From NCBI GenBank assembly GCA_920105625.2, contig OV050032.1, positions 204,194,758 through 204,258,757 of the forward strand: DNA of 64,000 nucleotides. The letters are read 5' to 3'. Position numbers and translations under genes: made by a program. The notes beneath the pieces were generated by a model that did not search any database, was not told the origin of the DNA, and was given only the letters and a program-made list of their open reading frames with translations. Source of the DNA: Clusia tigrina. Its lineage: Eukaryota > Arthropoda > Insecta > Diptera > Clusiidae. Shown piece after piece: positions 1 to 11,273 of this stretch. How positions within the stretch are numbered: position 1 is the stretch's first letter; each line of letters starts with the position of its first letter.

Positions 1-401
1 ATCCCTGGAGTGTTTGTGGGACAATTGTGAATGCCTGGCAACACTTGAGGAGAAACGAGAATAGTAACGTTACTTGGAAATGCTAAGAAAATGCGAAATC
101 CACGATTGTCCATGACAGCAAATCGAAGGATGACGAAACAGAACCGAACTTCATTCGTGGCCAAACGCCGGCTTTTCTCTCTGGTTTCGTTTATTCCGCA
201 ACGTGTTTTCATGCCGTGATCGAATTTTGTGTGCGGTGAAATTTATATTATAATTTCGTGTGGTGCTTCCTTTTCATTTGTTAATATTTCAACGAGTTTT
301 CTTATTATTTTTAATGTTCGTTCAAACTTGATTTTTTTGTTTGTTGTTTATATTGTGAAAATTCGCAATTGTGTTTGTTAATTTTTCTTTAACTCATAAA
401 A
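1..401 (+). promoter_or_regulatory. Upstream/5' UTR region of the swallow-like gene
   Basis: This stretch precedes the first ATG of the swallow-like gene. I see no clear TATA box and no convincing upstream coding exon. It becomes T-rich toward the start codon. Transcription start and any 5' non-coding exon cannot be placed from sequence alone. Confidence 0.4.
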
Positions 402-3400
402 ATGATCCAAGATGAGAGCTTTCCCGATGATGAATTTTTGGACGAACTAAATTTTTCGACAAATGCTGGCATACGTTTTCAATTCCCACATCACAATCAG
501 CTTCACCGCCAGCAGCGGATCGGAAACGATCTGAAACCAACCCCATCCACGTCTACAACGAACACTTCATCGTCGTCCACCGATCAAAATATCTCAGGCG
601 AGTCAACAAATGGGCGCTCATCCTCGGCCCTAAGCAGCAAAACAACCGCAAGTGATCCAACTGGTTTAGCAGGTAAACACGCCCACCAAGCAACTCCCAT
701 AATCAGTAGGTCTTTAATATTATCCAAAGGCACTTCACTCCCCTTTCCATACTAATGATCAAAAATACACGTACACATACAGATGCATGTGTATGTACAT
801 AAGCAGGGCACACCTAAAAGGTAGTGGCAAGGGAGAATTGATCTTCTTCTTGTTTTCGTTTTGACACACTGTTAATTCGCAGCTTTTATTTGAGATTAGT
901 GTTGTAAAGAAACAAAGTTTGAAATATACAAATAATAGTTTGTAAATAGTTGATATATAATAATTAATAAAAATAAATTGGGAAAGTGCGCTTTATGTGG
1001 AAAAGTGACAAAATTAAAATATAATTTAAAATTTTCTAAAATGTTATAAAATAAAAAAATTAATTCTTCTTTGGAAATATTCTTATGTTGTTGCGCTTTT
1101 ACAAATATTGAACATTGTGGGTATTTTCACAAGAATCATTGCTTTAAATAATGCACCTTTGCTGAGTTGGAAGTGGGGCTGTTGTCCACTGGTATGCATA
1201 TTATTTGCAGGTATACAGTTTGAATGCGTTTGAACTGAATTGTATATGTATGGGCTCTTGCGATTTCGGCAGTGTATTGTTGTGGTTCTATGTGTAATCG
1301 TCATAGTTGTTAATTGTAAGTAAATAATTATCAAAAAATTAAGCTCCTGTTCGGGGGTTGAGTTCACATATGGATATGGCTCTTGATTTATGCATCTAAT
1401 ACAACATATTATTAGGATGCCGCATTGTGTACCCCTCCCACACACAATTGTGTACAACGGGAGTAGTCGGGCCACTTGTTTCATTGATCCGCGCCCACAA
1501 AAAATATTAAAAATTTTTCCATTTAAACATTTTTATATAATTTAAATATTTTCATATTTCTGCATAATTTAATTTTGCAGAAATGCCTGCTTTCCTACAT
1601 TTATTTAACTTTATTTAATTTTCCTCACTATCAAAATCGCAAAATTCAAATTCAAATCCAGGGTACACGATTAGTACTCCCTGTTCGAATCTAAAATTGG
1701 ATTTTACCATGTCAAAAGCGAAAGCTTTTTCCAAGCAATTGACAAGTCAAAATCCAGAAATTGTTGTTGTTGTAGACTTGTTGTAGCCTTGTGGCCACCT
1801 TCTTAGTGCACACTGGATAGTGCCTTGATGCAACGACACAGGTGGTGCAGATAAATTTTTAGAGAACTCAGATCTCGCTTCTGTCAAAATAGTCAGCAGG
1901 CGGGTTCCGGAGGCATGAGAATATATGTAGTAACGGGCGAAAAATTTCTAGCACGGCTGAAATTTTATTTTTATAACGGCTGAGATATTTTCTTAATTTC
2001 ATGAACTGATTTTATTATTCTCATAAATTTTCATTTTAGCTTATTATGTAGCGAGAGGCAAAACCAAAAATACCTAAATAAATAAATATATATAAATTAA
2101 CAATTTACCCAGCGTAATAGCATTCGAGAAGGAATTGCACTGATCTTCATTTCCGCATTTGTATTAATATTTAATAATACGGAAGGCACTGCACCTGGTT
2201 ACAACCGCACTAATGCACCAGGCAAATTGCTTCCTGGAGCATTTATGAAATCACTGTTTAAAAAAGGTTTTTTTCGCAAACGAACGCTTGCTAGGGTAAG
2301 GAAACACCACTAGCTTTGTTCCAACGTTGACGCATATTCTCGTCACTTGGAACTTTGAAACACTTCACATTTTCTTTGCCCCAAATTTTGCGGCATATTA
2401 CCCAAATTTACTCATTTTATTATATATTTTCACTTAATATTAAATAAATAGAATTTATAACCACAGCAAAATTTTATGTTTCGCTATTTTCAATAAAGCG
2501 CGGCAAAATTTTTAGGCGGCGCCGGTTTTCATAATTTGACAGAACCGAGACCGAAAGAAAACAACAAAACAGAATAGACTAGGAAACGTCACTTATCTGC
2601 ACCACCTGTGTCGTTGCATCAAGAATAGTGCCTGTTAATTGCATTAGCAGTTGATGTGCAAACCTCATTGGGAGGTATTTAACATTTAATGCATAACATC
2701 TTTTAATGCTTAACATCTTCTTTTGCATACAATTGGCTTGTGTTAAGCAAACCTTGCCAGCTTAACGACGAAATTTGCATTGTTGACAAAAACTCCAATA
2801 ATATACTACACCAACGAAGGCATTGCACTAGATGAAACATGAGAGTTAACTGTGAGTCTCTTCATTTTAACTTACCATTGATTTATTCTATTGCCTATTG
2901 TCAAACCCACCATCAACTCGGTACAAGCACCGCTGTTGACATTAGGTCCATCTTTAACGACACCAAGGTTTACGTACCTGTTGTCAACGTTATCATCAAC
3001 TCGGTACAAGAACCGTTGTTGAATTCAGCTGTTAAATTTAGTTTAACAGTGCCAATAATAAAACGATGGATAATTTATGCAAAATAAATATCAAAAATTT
3101 AAATACATCTGCAAAATTATTGCGTTTACTCCATAACAATAAAATCCAATCTAACAATTTACTTAATATAGCATATACGGAAAAACAAAAACTTCCTAAA
3201 ATTGCACATATTCATTGACGAACGAAATGTTTTTTTAATTATTCTTTCTTCGGATAGACTCAAAAAATGTTTGATCACATGCTGCTAAAGGGAATATATG
3301 AAATATAAAATCAAAAGAATAAACTGTGCTGATATTTGTCCATACTGAAAATATTGGCATATCCAAAATTTCATGACAAATTGAATTCTGCTTCACTTTA

Positions 3401-6400
3401 TATTAAAAGAAGCCACACCGCACATCATACAACAAAAACTCCAATCGAGACATAAAGGCGCTTTGTTTTAATTTCATTTCATTCTTTTTATGGCACAATT
3501 CGCTACCAGTAAAATGATGATAGCACAAATTTGTACATATTTATGTATGTATGTTTATATGTATGTGATTTGTCAAGATTGAATTTCATAATACTCCACC
3601 GTTTCTAGTCTTCTTCTATAACAGACTTGAAATATTTCTGCTCTAGATTTGGTCCAGTAAAAGGATATAATACTAGCTAATTTATGGAAAATAGTAAAAT
3701 AGTTTTATTATTATTTATAAAAAGGATTGTTAATTTAAAACAAAATATAGATAAAATACAATAGCCTTTTGCTGGGCTCCAACCTTAAGTCGCAAAAACT
3801 ATACACCAACGAGCAAACCATTGAGCTAAAGACACTCATACCAGTTTTGTGTATTTTGGAGTACATCAGAGAGTCAAAGTATTTGCTGGTGCAATTCTGA
3901 ATTAACTAAAATTCCTACAATTCTGCACATAACATTCCGCAAAAGATCACTTTAGTCTTCTGCTATGCAGCCATTAAGTTTTGCTGTGCAATTGGATGGT
4001 GGCTTATTTTGAGATAAAGAAATAAATTAAATAAATATATATTTAAATTTATTTATTCAATTTTTACACGAATTTTTTCTTTTTTTTACAAATTTACAAT
4101 GTAAATTTTAAAAATATTCCCATAATTATTTATATAATATTTATATATGTATGTATATAATATTTGGAAAGAAACTTATTTTTTTAAAATGTATTGTAAA
4201 TTGTATTAAATGTTTGTGCGGAATAACATATTTTGAATATACAATTTTTTATAATTTTTACAAATTTTGTTTCAAATGAAATTCTTAGAAATTTCAAATT
4301 ATATTTACTATGAATATGTGTCTGTAATGAATCGGTTTAGCAGTGGAAATTTTAACTTTAACATTTTTTTCAGCGACTCCACAGCGATAGCCATGAACAA
4401 AGAGTATTGTTTAAATTTGATATTATTGTCTTATTAATTTAAATTGTTTTAATTTGTATGCTATCAATATACTATTAATTAATAGATAATAAGACTATTA
4501 AATCTGGATTTCTTAATTTTCCTACTATGACAATAAAAACCATTCCTTCCTAAACTCATATTAAATTTATTATGAATCTGTAATGACTCGTTTTTAGCAG
4601 AATAATGTTATGTTTAATTTCTGTTAACGGTTCCACGGCGATTTCCATACAATTCGATTCCCCTCTTTTGCCAAAGAGAGCGACGGAAACTATATACGTA
4701 AATACTCTTTGCCCTGATTCCTACCTGTCGAAATATTCCAGTTGACATACTTATGTACAGTGTGCACTTTAGCTGTGCCCTGGGTCGTAAGTTATAAATA
4801 TGTGTCAAGAGCGGGCGTCGCTATGAAAATCACCCGCCCATTTTTGTGTGGTCTTTAATGTTAGCACCCCCAACCTTCCTGTGAAATTTCGTTGATAAAT
4901 CTTTAATGATTTTTGGTTAATTGTGGGCGCGGCAGTAGTAGTATGATCCCCATAGTTTGCACACACACTTTTATGAACCCTATGTACATTACTTCTCATT
5001 TGTGTTCCCATAGCATAAATAAAAGCATAGATAGGCAAATTTTAAAATAAGACCCGAAAGTTCCTTATATCAAAAGTGGGCGTGTCCTTTCTCTGATCAA
5101 CCCTAATTGCCTTGATGTCCCAATGCTGCTCCCACAAAATTTAGTCCATGGATCTCTAATAGATCTTAAGAAGTCATCAATATTTGTCGATAGTGGGCGT
5201 GGCAGTTAAAATACAACACCCACATTTTGCTTAGTGTTTAGCGGGATCCACATCTATACTGAGCACTTTGTTATTTTTGTCTTAAACTCTTGAAGTTTCC
5301 GTATATTTATGTTGTGCATTATTTCCAGATAAGGACTCAAAGAAGCCTGATTACCAGTGTAACGAGAAAGCCATCTCTTATCAAGACATTCATTCGCAGT
5401 ATGTGAAACGTCGTTACAAACATGTCGAGAGCAAGGTGGGCCAATATATCGCCAGTATGAAGGCCGAAGATCAGAAACGAAAGAATTCTGCCAAATTCCA
5501 ACGACACCGCTCGCTGCCCGACACACTGGTTGCCAGTAATGCCAGTCCATCGAAGCGTACTTCCATACGTCTCAGTGTTGCGGAGCTGCAGAAACTGGAA
5601 GAGTCCACCAGTGAAGCGGAGGCTGATTCCTCAGAGAATACAACCGGCACGGCATCGACGTCATCAATGCGAACCCGACACAAATCGAGTGACGACACGG
5701 GAGCCGCAGTACAGTTTATGAATAAGATGGCGTACGCGCAGCTAATGAGCGAGATGGAGCGCATACAATCGTTTAACGACTACCTGCAGACGAAACTGGA
5801 TGAGAAAATCGGTGATAATATTCGTCTGAAGCGAAATGTCGACATTATGCGTATTGAGCTGAGCAATTGCATGGACAAACTGAAGAAGCAGCCTATTGGT
5901 GGTGGCATGTGCAACTCGATGGGGCGTCATTCGTTGCAAGCGCTACTCTACTGCGAGGTGACCGGTAATAAGGCAACGCAAACGGATATCCTGCCCCTAC
6001 CACCGCCACCACCACTCTACAACACACCGGATGCCAACAACAACAAATCGAAGAGCAGCAACAACGTGGTGGCCAACATGCAACCGATTTCGTTGAACTT
6101 CAGCCACATTGCGGAACAGGACAGTGGCGAAGGAGGCAATAACCGAATTGGTATAGTTATTTGATCATAATCTTGTATCTAAACTCTTCAGTGGCAAACG
6201 TTATATGTGGATAGCATAGTGGTCCCAATCACGATCATCCTAATTCTCTTCCATTTACTACAATGTATTTCTTATATATATTGTTCCTAATGCATCTTAT
6301 TTATATTATTCCTGTTGTATCTGAATTTCTCCCTTTGCAGAAGTGCCCTGTCAACATTCAGTTTCCAATGGTTCAACGCAAGCAGTGCAGCCACTGGTCG

Positions 6401-6867
6401 CCAACTGCTCGAAGCACAATTCGCACAGCAGTTGTCGTAGCAGTAGTGGCGACTCAGCCATCGACATTGAGTCCACGGGGCTAGTCTCGCCAAAGCCCCA
6501 TCTAAGAAAAGTAGTGTTGCCGCCACCCACAGAGACGCAGACTTCCCAAGCGTACCGTGCAGAGTACATGTACTATGACAAGAACACCAGACGCTATGCC
6601 GCACTGGCAGAGCTGAGCACTTCCAATGCCGACGACGAGAATTTTGTGGCTGGCGCTTCTGGCACAACTCATCGGCCTGATGCCAACAACAAGGCAACAA
6701 AGAAGTACAACTCCTTGCGTAAACGCTGGCTGCGTATATTCGGGCCGTGCGCTGGCTGCAAGGATCCCAATCAGACCCTGAACGCCAGCATCGCCACGCA
6801 ACAGACCTATACGCAGATTCCGCTTTTGGAAAAAAGCCTCGAGAATCACTGCCGTAATTTCCGCTAA
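402..6867 (+). CDS. swa: Swallow-like protein, 3 coding exons (539 aa)
   Basis: Exons are 402-672, 5329-6150 and 6341-6867. Donors GTAAAC and GTATAG and acceptors TTCCAG and TTGCAG keep the frame (each junction splits a codon 1+2). The N-terminus (MIQDESFPDDEFLDEL), the block YQDIHSQYVKRRYKHVESKV near residues 108-127, the basic RHRSLP stretch, a central coiled coil (about 221-278) and the length all agree with what I remember of Drosophila Swallow (about 548 aa). In Drosophila that protein is needed to localise bicoid mRNA in the oocyte and binds dynein light chain. A KATQT sequence at residues 305-309 fits the K-x-T-Q-T dynein light chain LC8 consensus just after the coiled coil, as expected. 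The C-terminus is basic and cysteine-containing (RKRWLRIFGPCAGC). No RNA-binding domain is obvious. Family assignment is from memory; the exon structure is seen directly. Confidence 0.75.
1824..2623. mobile_element. P-superfamily-like MITE, 800 bp
   Basis: The ends are perfect 31-bp terminal inverted repeats (1824-1854 and 2593-2623), beginning CTTGATGCAACGACACAGGT. Identity stops at exactly 31 bp. The flanks carry an 8-bp target duplication with one mismatch (GATAGTGC at 1816-1823, AATAGTGC at 2624-2631). A further imperfect subterminal inverted repeat lies at 1871-1890 and 2533-2552. A 31-bp TIR containing GATG...AGGTGGT plus an 8-bp duplication is what I know of the Drosophila P element; superfamily placement is inference. 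There is no transposase frame, so the copy is non-autonomous. Confidence 0.7.
3235..4490 (+). repeat. 1.2-kb dispersed repeat, left copy of an inverted pair
   Basis: The sequence from about 3235 to 4490 reappears as its reverse complement at about 24195-26010, there interrupted by a solo LTR. Matching landmarks include the stretch at 3840-3960 (partner near 25300-25420) and the segment around 4380-4490 (partner near 24200-24310). There is no ORF. The copies differ by many small changes, so the duplication is old. Boundaries are approximate; I see no clean terminal repeats or target duplication. Confidence 0.7.
3768..3836 (-). other. tRNA-like sequence with pol III A and B boxes (relic)
   Basis: Read on the minus strand, 3818-3828 is TAGCTCAATGG (A-box-like) and 3774-3784 is GGTTGGAGCCC (B-box-like), 33 bp apart, as in tRNAs. 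The right-hand repeat copy has the better B box GGTTCGAGCCC near 25470 but a decayed A box. It could be a tRNA-derived SINE head captured in the larger repeat. It does not fold as an intact tRNA that I can recognise. Confidence 0.4.
4308..4720 (+). repeat. Degenerate direct repeat at the right end of the 1.2-kb repeat
   Basis: The segment near 4308-4400 (TATGAATATGTGTCTGTAATG followed by a stretch with the CCACAGCGATAGCCAT block) recurs in altered form at about 4562-4655 (TATGAATCTGTAATGACTCG ... CCACGGCGATTTCCAT). This points to an internal duplication within the repeat or two adjacent relatives. Confidence 0.45.
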
Positions 6868-7665
6868 ATTCGGATGAGGAATTCACTTTATTCAGTTTGC
6901 GGTGTTTTGCGAAGAATTTTCATATTTTTGCGCCGTGCAAAGGTTTTCTTAAATTTTTCCAATCTTGCTAGCAGAGCTATGAAGCGATCAGAGAAGGAAG
7001 AGAAGCTCAACTACTGGGTTTCTATATAATTAGATTTAAACATATTTGTAATCGTAAGTAATTAGTGTGATTGTTCTCGCAGATATCACGAAAACGTACC
7101 GTTCAACGTAAACGCTGAAGCAGGCTTTAAGCTTAATCAATCAAAATCGTGTATAGTAGTATTAATATAAAACACATTCATATAAAATACAATTAATATT
7201 TGGGTTTCTGGAACAACGACTTCTCATTTAAAACCATAAAAACAAAAAGAACAGAAATCCGCCGAATCGGGACGAGGGTCCAAGCAAACAGAGCAAAAGT
7301 TTTATCGAAAATTGTGTCGCGACTTGTCCTCGCATCACTTTTGTTGAAGCTGCGAGGATGTCGAGGAAGAGAAACTTATATTGCACCACCTCTGAACTTT
7401 TCCGGTGTCGAGAGAGAAAGAAAGGCCCATGCAGGAGGTAATTCCAATTCCTTGATATCAATATTAAACGACTATTCCACTTCATGCTCAAGCACAGAAC
7501 TGGTCGCTGACCAAATGGAAAGCTGAATTCTGGAATATTGAACATGTGCCTTTATTCTCAGAGCTTTGAAAAATTCATCAGCCGCGAATATGCCACAAAA
7601 TGAAAGATTTTGCCTTGTCTACGGTGGAATTGTACGCAAGCGCCAACATCAATTTCAATACTAAA
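6868..7665 (+). other. 3' flank of the swallow-like gene; no other gene seen
   Basis: The sequence after the stop at 6865-6867 is AT-rich and presumably begins with the 3' UTR. Open frames of about 100 codons near 7200-7545 on both strands lack conserved features and read as chance frames. Confidence 0.4.
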
Positions 7666-7750
7666 AGTCAACTCTCCGATACCGAGTGAACTCTCTGAAA
7701 CCGAGTCAACTCTCCGATATCGAGTCAACTCTCCGATGCCGAGTCAACTG
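7666..7750 (+). repeat. Short tandem repeat, 18-19 bp unit, about 4.3 copies
   Basis: Units of the form GAGTCAACTCTCCGATACC follow one another with one to four changes each between 7666 and 7750. The array lies in intergenic DNA between the swallow-like gene and the foldback-like repeat. Confidence 0.8.
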
Positions 7751-8582
7751 CCTTTCCGCTACCATTGCAGGAAAAATGTCGTATCCAACCAGAGTAATAT
7801 TAGATCAGATTGTTGCATCACTAGGAAGATTTTTACCTCCTTTCAATATTGGGTGGAACTTCTAAACAATTTGGACAAGTAGTTTCTAGGATTAGCATCA
7901 ACAAGGGATTACTCCGTCCATCATGACAGAGCTCATTCGGAACACAGTACCATCCATAAATATATGCTGCATTCCCATAAAAACTGATTAGGTTCCATCT
8001 ATGATACACAACTTCTCAAGCAAAGCTACGCTGGCGTCTAGGTTCGTCCTGAAAGCCATAATTTCAATGGCCAGCATACGCACTCGCCTAGACTAGCATG
8101 CTCGCTAATAGGACACAGGACCCGCCGACTCATGAATGTATTCACTGGACATTTTGTTACCCCGTAAATAAATCGCACAAACGCACCCAATGTTGACTAA
8201 ATAATCCGAGTGCAGATTGACTACTCCAGCCTTGCATAGCCCCCGAATTTATGTGCTCAGTTGGACACATTTCCAACAATTCTTTAACATACCCAAATAG
8301 TTCCGATTCAACAATACGAGTAGTTCAATGCCGAACTGAGCACTTCCATTTACTCCCTTTAGTTTGGATGGAACTTCAGAGTCGACACGAAAATGGCCAA
8401 GAAATGTTTCCAATTGTGCATCCCAATTTTGGAACTATATAAACAAAGATAGTTGTACGAGTTTTATTCACAAGCATGCGAACGCCTTCATCAGAACGTG
8501 AATCCTTGCCTTTTAGACACTTCACACTGAGAAGAAGACTTTCACAACAAATACTTCCCCCTTTCTTAGCTCAAAAACAGGC

Positions 8583-9599
8583 GCTTTTCTCTTTTTCCTT
8601 AGTTTTCGCCATTTTGGACGAAAGTATTCCGAAACTTCCCTGTTGGCTATTTTGAAGCTCGCTCACTGCATACATCGTTGCCAAACTACGGTCGTCTTTG
8701 AAGCCAATAATTGACACTGGTGTGAATAGCTACAATTCGTTTCGATAAATCCCATCAATGAGCGCTTTAGTCAACGACGGAGTAGTCTGTTCATTATACA
8801 CTCTCAGCTCCGAACAGACCTTAACTTGAGAACGTTTTCCCAAAATTAATGATCTCTCTCTGTTTCCATTTTGAATATAAAGTAGTAAACATAATAGCGA
8901 AAATTAGGTACGAGTTGATTTCCTAAAAAAACATGGGACCCGCAGCACTTTTGGATGGTTGTAATGGCGAGTTTTTTTCCTTTACCATCCGAAGATCCCG
9001 CCGACACTTATTAAACACAATCGCAGTTCATTTGAGACTTCATCCAGACGTCCCAGAAGTCTTGTCGCAAGTAAAAATGAGCCAAGTCGCCCACCTGTAA
9101 TCACACTACTACTGAGTGGATTAATTGCCAACCGCCAGTATGTATCCTATCGCTTTTTTATAGCATCCTAGTCAAAAAAAGCTCTTGGGCAATTAAAATA
9201 AGCAAACTTTGCATTGAAGCAGTTCACAACTACAAAATGAACACATTCCCGAGGTCCTTTAGTGCAAAAATATTTGAACAACATTCTCAAGCTAAGCTCT
9301 GTTCGGAGCTGAGAGTGTATAATGAACCACTCGTTGACTACTGCTCCGTCGTTGAGTACTACTCCGTCATTGACTACTACTTCGTCGTTGGATACTACTC
9401 AGTCGTTGAATACTGCTCCGTCGTTGATGGCATTTCTCAAACGATTTGCAACCGTTCACACCAGTCTCAATTATTGGCTTCAAAGACGACCGTAGTTTGC
9501 CAACGATGTATACAGTGAGCGAGCTTCAAAACAGCCAACAGGGAAATTTCGGAATTCCTTCGCCCAAAATGGCGAAAACTAAGAAAAAAGAGAAAAGTG
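8583..9599. repeat. Foldback-like inverted repeat with unequal arms
   Basis: The left arm 8583-8835 is, by eye, about 90 percent identical to the reverse complement of 9281-9599. The shared blocks include the stretch reading TTGGCTTCAAAGACGACCGT on the right arm. The right arm is longer because of an 18-bp tandem expansion at 9331-9430. A short direct repeat (CCTGAGGTCCTTTAGTGCA and a near copy) sits at about 9245 and 9619. The centre, 8836-9280, holds no ORF of note. It could be a foldback transposon or a palindromic duplication. Confidence 0.75.
9331..9430 (+). repeat. 18-bp tandem repeat, about 5.5 copies
   Basis: Units such as TCGTTGAGTACTACTCCG repeat five and a half times within the right arm of the foldback-like structure. 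The left arm has only the equivalent of about one unit (8770-8790), so the expansion happened on one arm. Confidence 0.85.
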
Positions 9600-10891
9600 A
9601 TGATAAAATTAATACATTCCTGAGGTCCTTTAGTGCAGATCATCATTATCATCAGCTTATATATCATCGTATATTTTAGAAGGTAATCGAAGAATTTATA
9701 ATCATTTTATGCAAAACATCGAATTTTATTCATTTTTGTTCTTGTTTTTTGTTTTTTTAATACAATTGAAGACTCAAAAGTCGTTTCTTTTTGATGCATT
9801 TATCTGCATGAGTGGAGTTAGTCCTACGAATTTATATTTATAACAAGCTTAAAGTACTGGTTACATAGATTGAAGCATGTAGAACTACTACGTTCTCATA
9901 TAGATTCACATTGTGGGGCGCAACAGCACACACACGTGGGTGGTCCTGAGGAACAATGTGAAACGACATGACAGGCCTTAGAAAATACATCTTAAAGAAT
10001 ACATAATATAATAATAATAACGAATACAAATTTATTCATTTTAAATGAAGTTCTTATATAATATTAATGGAATAAAGTATTTTAACAATTGAGCATACAC
10101 AATGCGATTAAATATGCGATTAAATATAGTCGACGGGTTTACAATAATAATTCTAACCGTGTGCTTATTTTATTTTTGTTCAGTTTCGTTTTTTGTGACT
10201 TTTTATGTGCAAAATTGTTAAATATTATTTGCTTGTATTTAGAGAAGCTTTGTTAGTCATAAAGACATCCTCCATTTGGAGATGAGAAAATTATGTTTGG
10301 AAGTCGTCCCCATTCCACAATTTTGCTATTTTGATGCACTTTATAGTAGCGGTCAGATGGCAAGCAGCAGACACCTTTCAAATTTTGTCTATACATACAA
10401 ATTGATGCATTCATTAAGTCTCAGATATCAACGTGTGACACTTGAATAAATACGAAACTTGAGTGCTGGTGAATTGCGATTCTGCTTTAAATCGCAATAT
10501 ATCGATATCTTGTGCTTCAAATTAGAATCGTTCTCCAACAACATTCAAAAATCGGATTTATTCAAGTGACAACCATTGATATCTTTGCTACCACAATGCA
10601 TTAATTTGTCCGTATAAAAAGATTTGAAAGCTGCCTGCTTGTCCGTCTGCAGTAAAGTGCAACAAACCATCAAAATTGTGGAATGAGAACCACTTCCAAT
10701 CCTCATTTTATCAGCACCAAATGGAGACTGCCCCCATGATTGACAAATATTCCCTGTTATAAAAAGTAAATAATACTGTTCAACAATTTGCAAATTACAA
10801 AAAACCCAAATTAAATAAGCACATTACGATTAAATCCAATTGAAATTATAATAAGCCTCCCTGGCCACGCATTAAAGAATAATTTTGAATG
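9600..10891. other. Intergenic DNA; nothing recognised
   Basis: AT-rich sequence without coding exons, terminal repeats or tandem arrays that I can support. Short open frames near 9838-10029 and 10545-10793 have no conserved character. Confidence 0.4.
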
Positions 10892-11240
10892 AACTATGCG
10901 CATAAACTTCACGAGAGAAAATTAACAAAAATGTCTTCCTGACCACGCGCATTAAGAAAAGAAAAGGATAATTAATATCGCGTATTTGTGTATAGCGTAA
11001 AAGTAAACTATGCGCATAAACTTCACGAGAGAAAATTAACAAAAATGTCTTCCTGACCACGCGCATTAAGAAAAGAAAAGGATAATTAATATCGCGTATT
11101 TGTGTATAGCGTAAAAGTAAACTATGCGCATAAACTTCACGAGAGAAAATTAACAAAAATGTCTTCCTGACCACGCGCATTAAGAAAAGAAAAGGATAAT
11201 TAACAAATTGTATGCAAGAATATCGCGTATTTGTGTAAAC
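10892..11240. repeat. 114-bp tandem repeat, about 2.9 copies, 3' flank of Wbp2
   Basis: The motif AACTATGCGCATAAACTTCA starts at 10892, 11006 and 11120, a strict 114-bp period with almost no differences between copies until about 11207. A shorter diverged piece precedes it near 10860. It begins only about 35 bp beyond the Wbp2 stop codon, so it may lie in the 3' UTR or terminator region of that gene. Confidence 0.9.
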
Positions 11241-11273
11241 TTTTTGTGACAAAAATAAATATAAAAGTAGAAT

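Larger units (their letters stand above)
673..5328 (+). other. Intron 1 of the swallow-like gene (4.66 kb), mostly repeats
   Basis: This intron begins GTAAAC and ends TTCCAG. It holds a P-like MITE (1824-2623), a 1.2-kb repeat with a distant inverted partner (about 3235-4490) and a degenerate internal repeat (4308-4720). The stretches 673-1823, 2633-3234 and 4721-5328 show no gene or recognisable element. Short open frames there have no coding character. Confidence 0.7.

Noticed and set aside
5254..5939. Minus- and alternate-frame ORFs over swallow-like exon 2
   Set aside because: They are shadows; the + frame carries the splice phase, coiled coil and LC8 motif.
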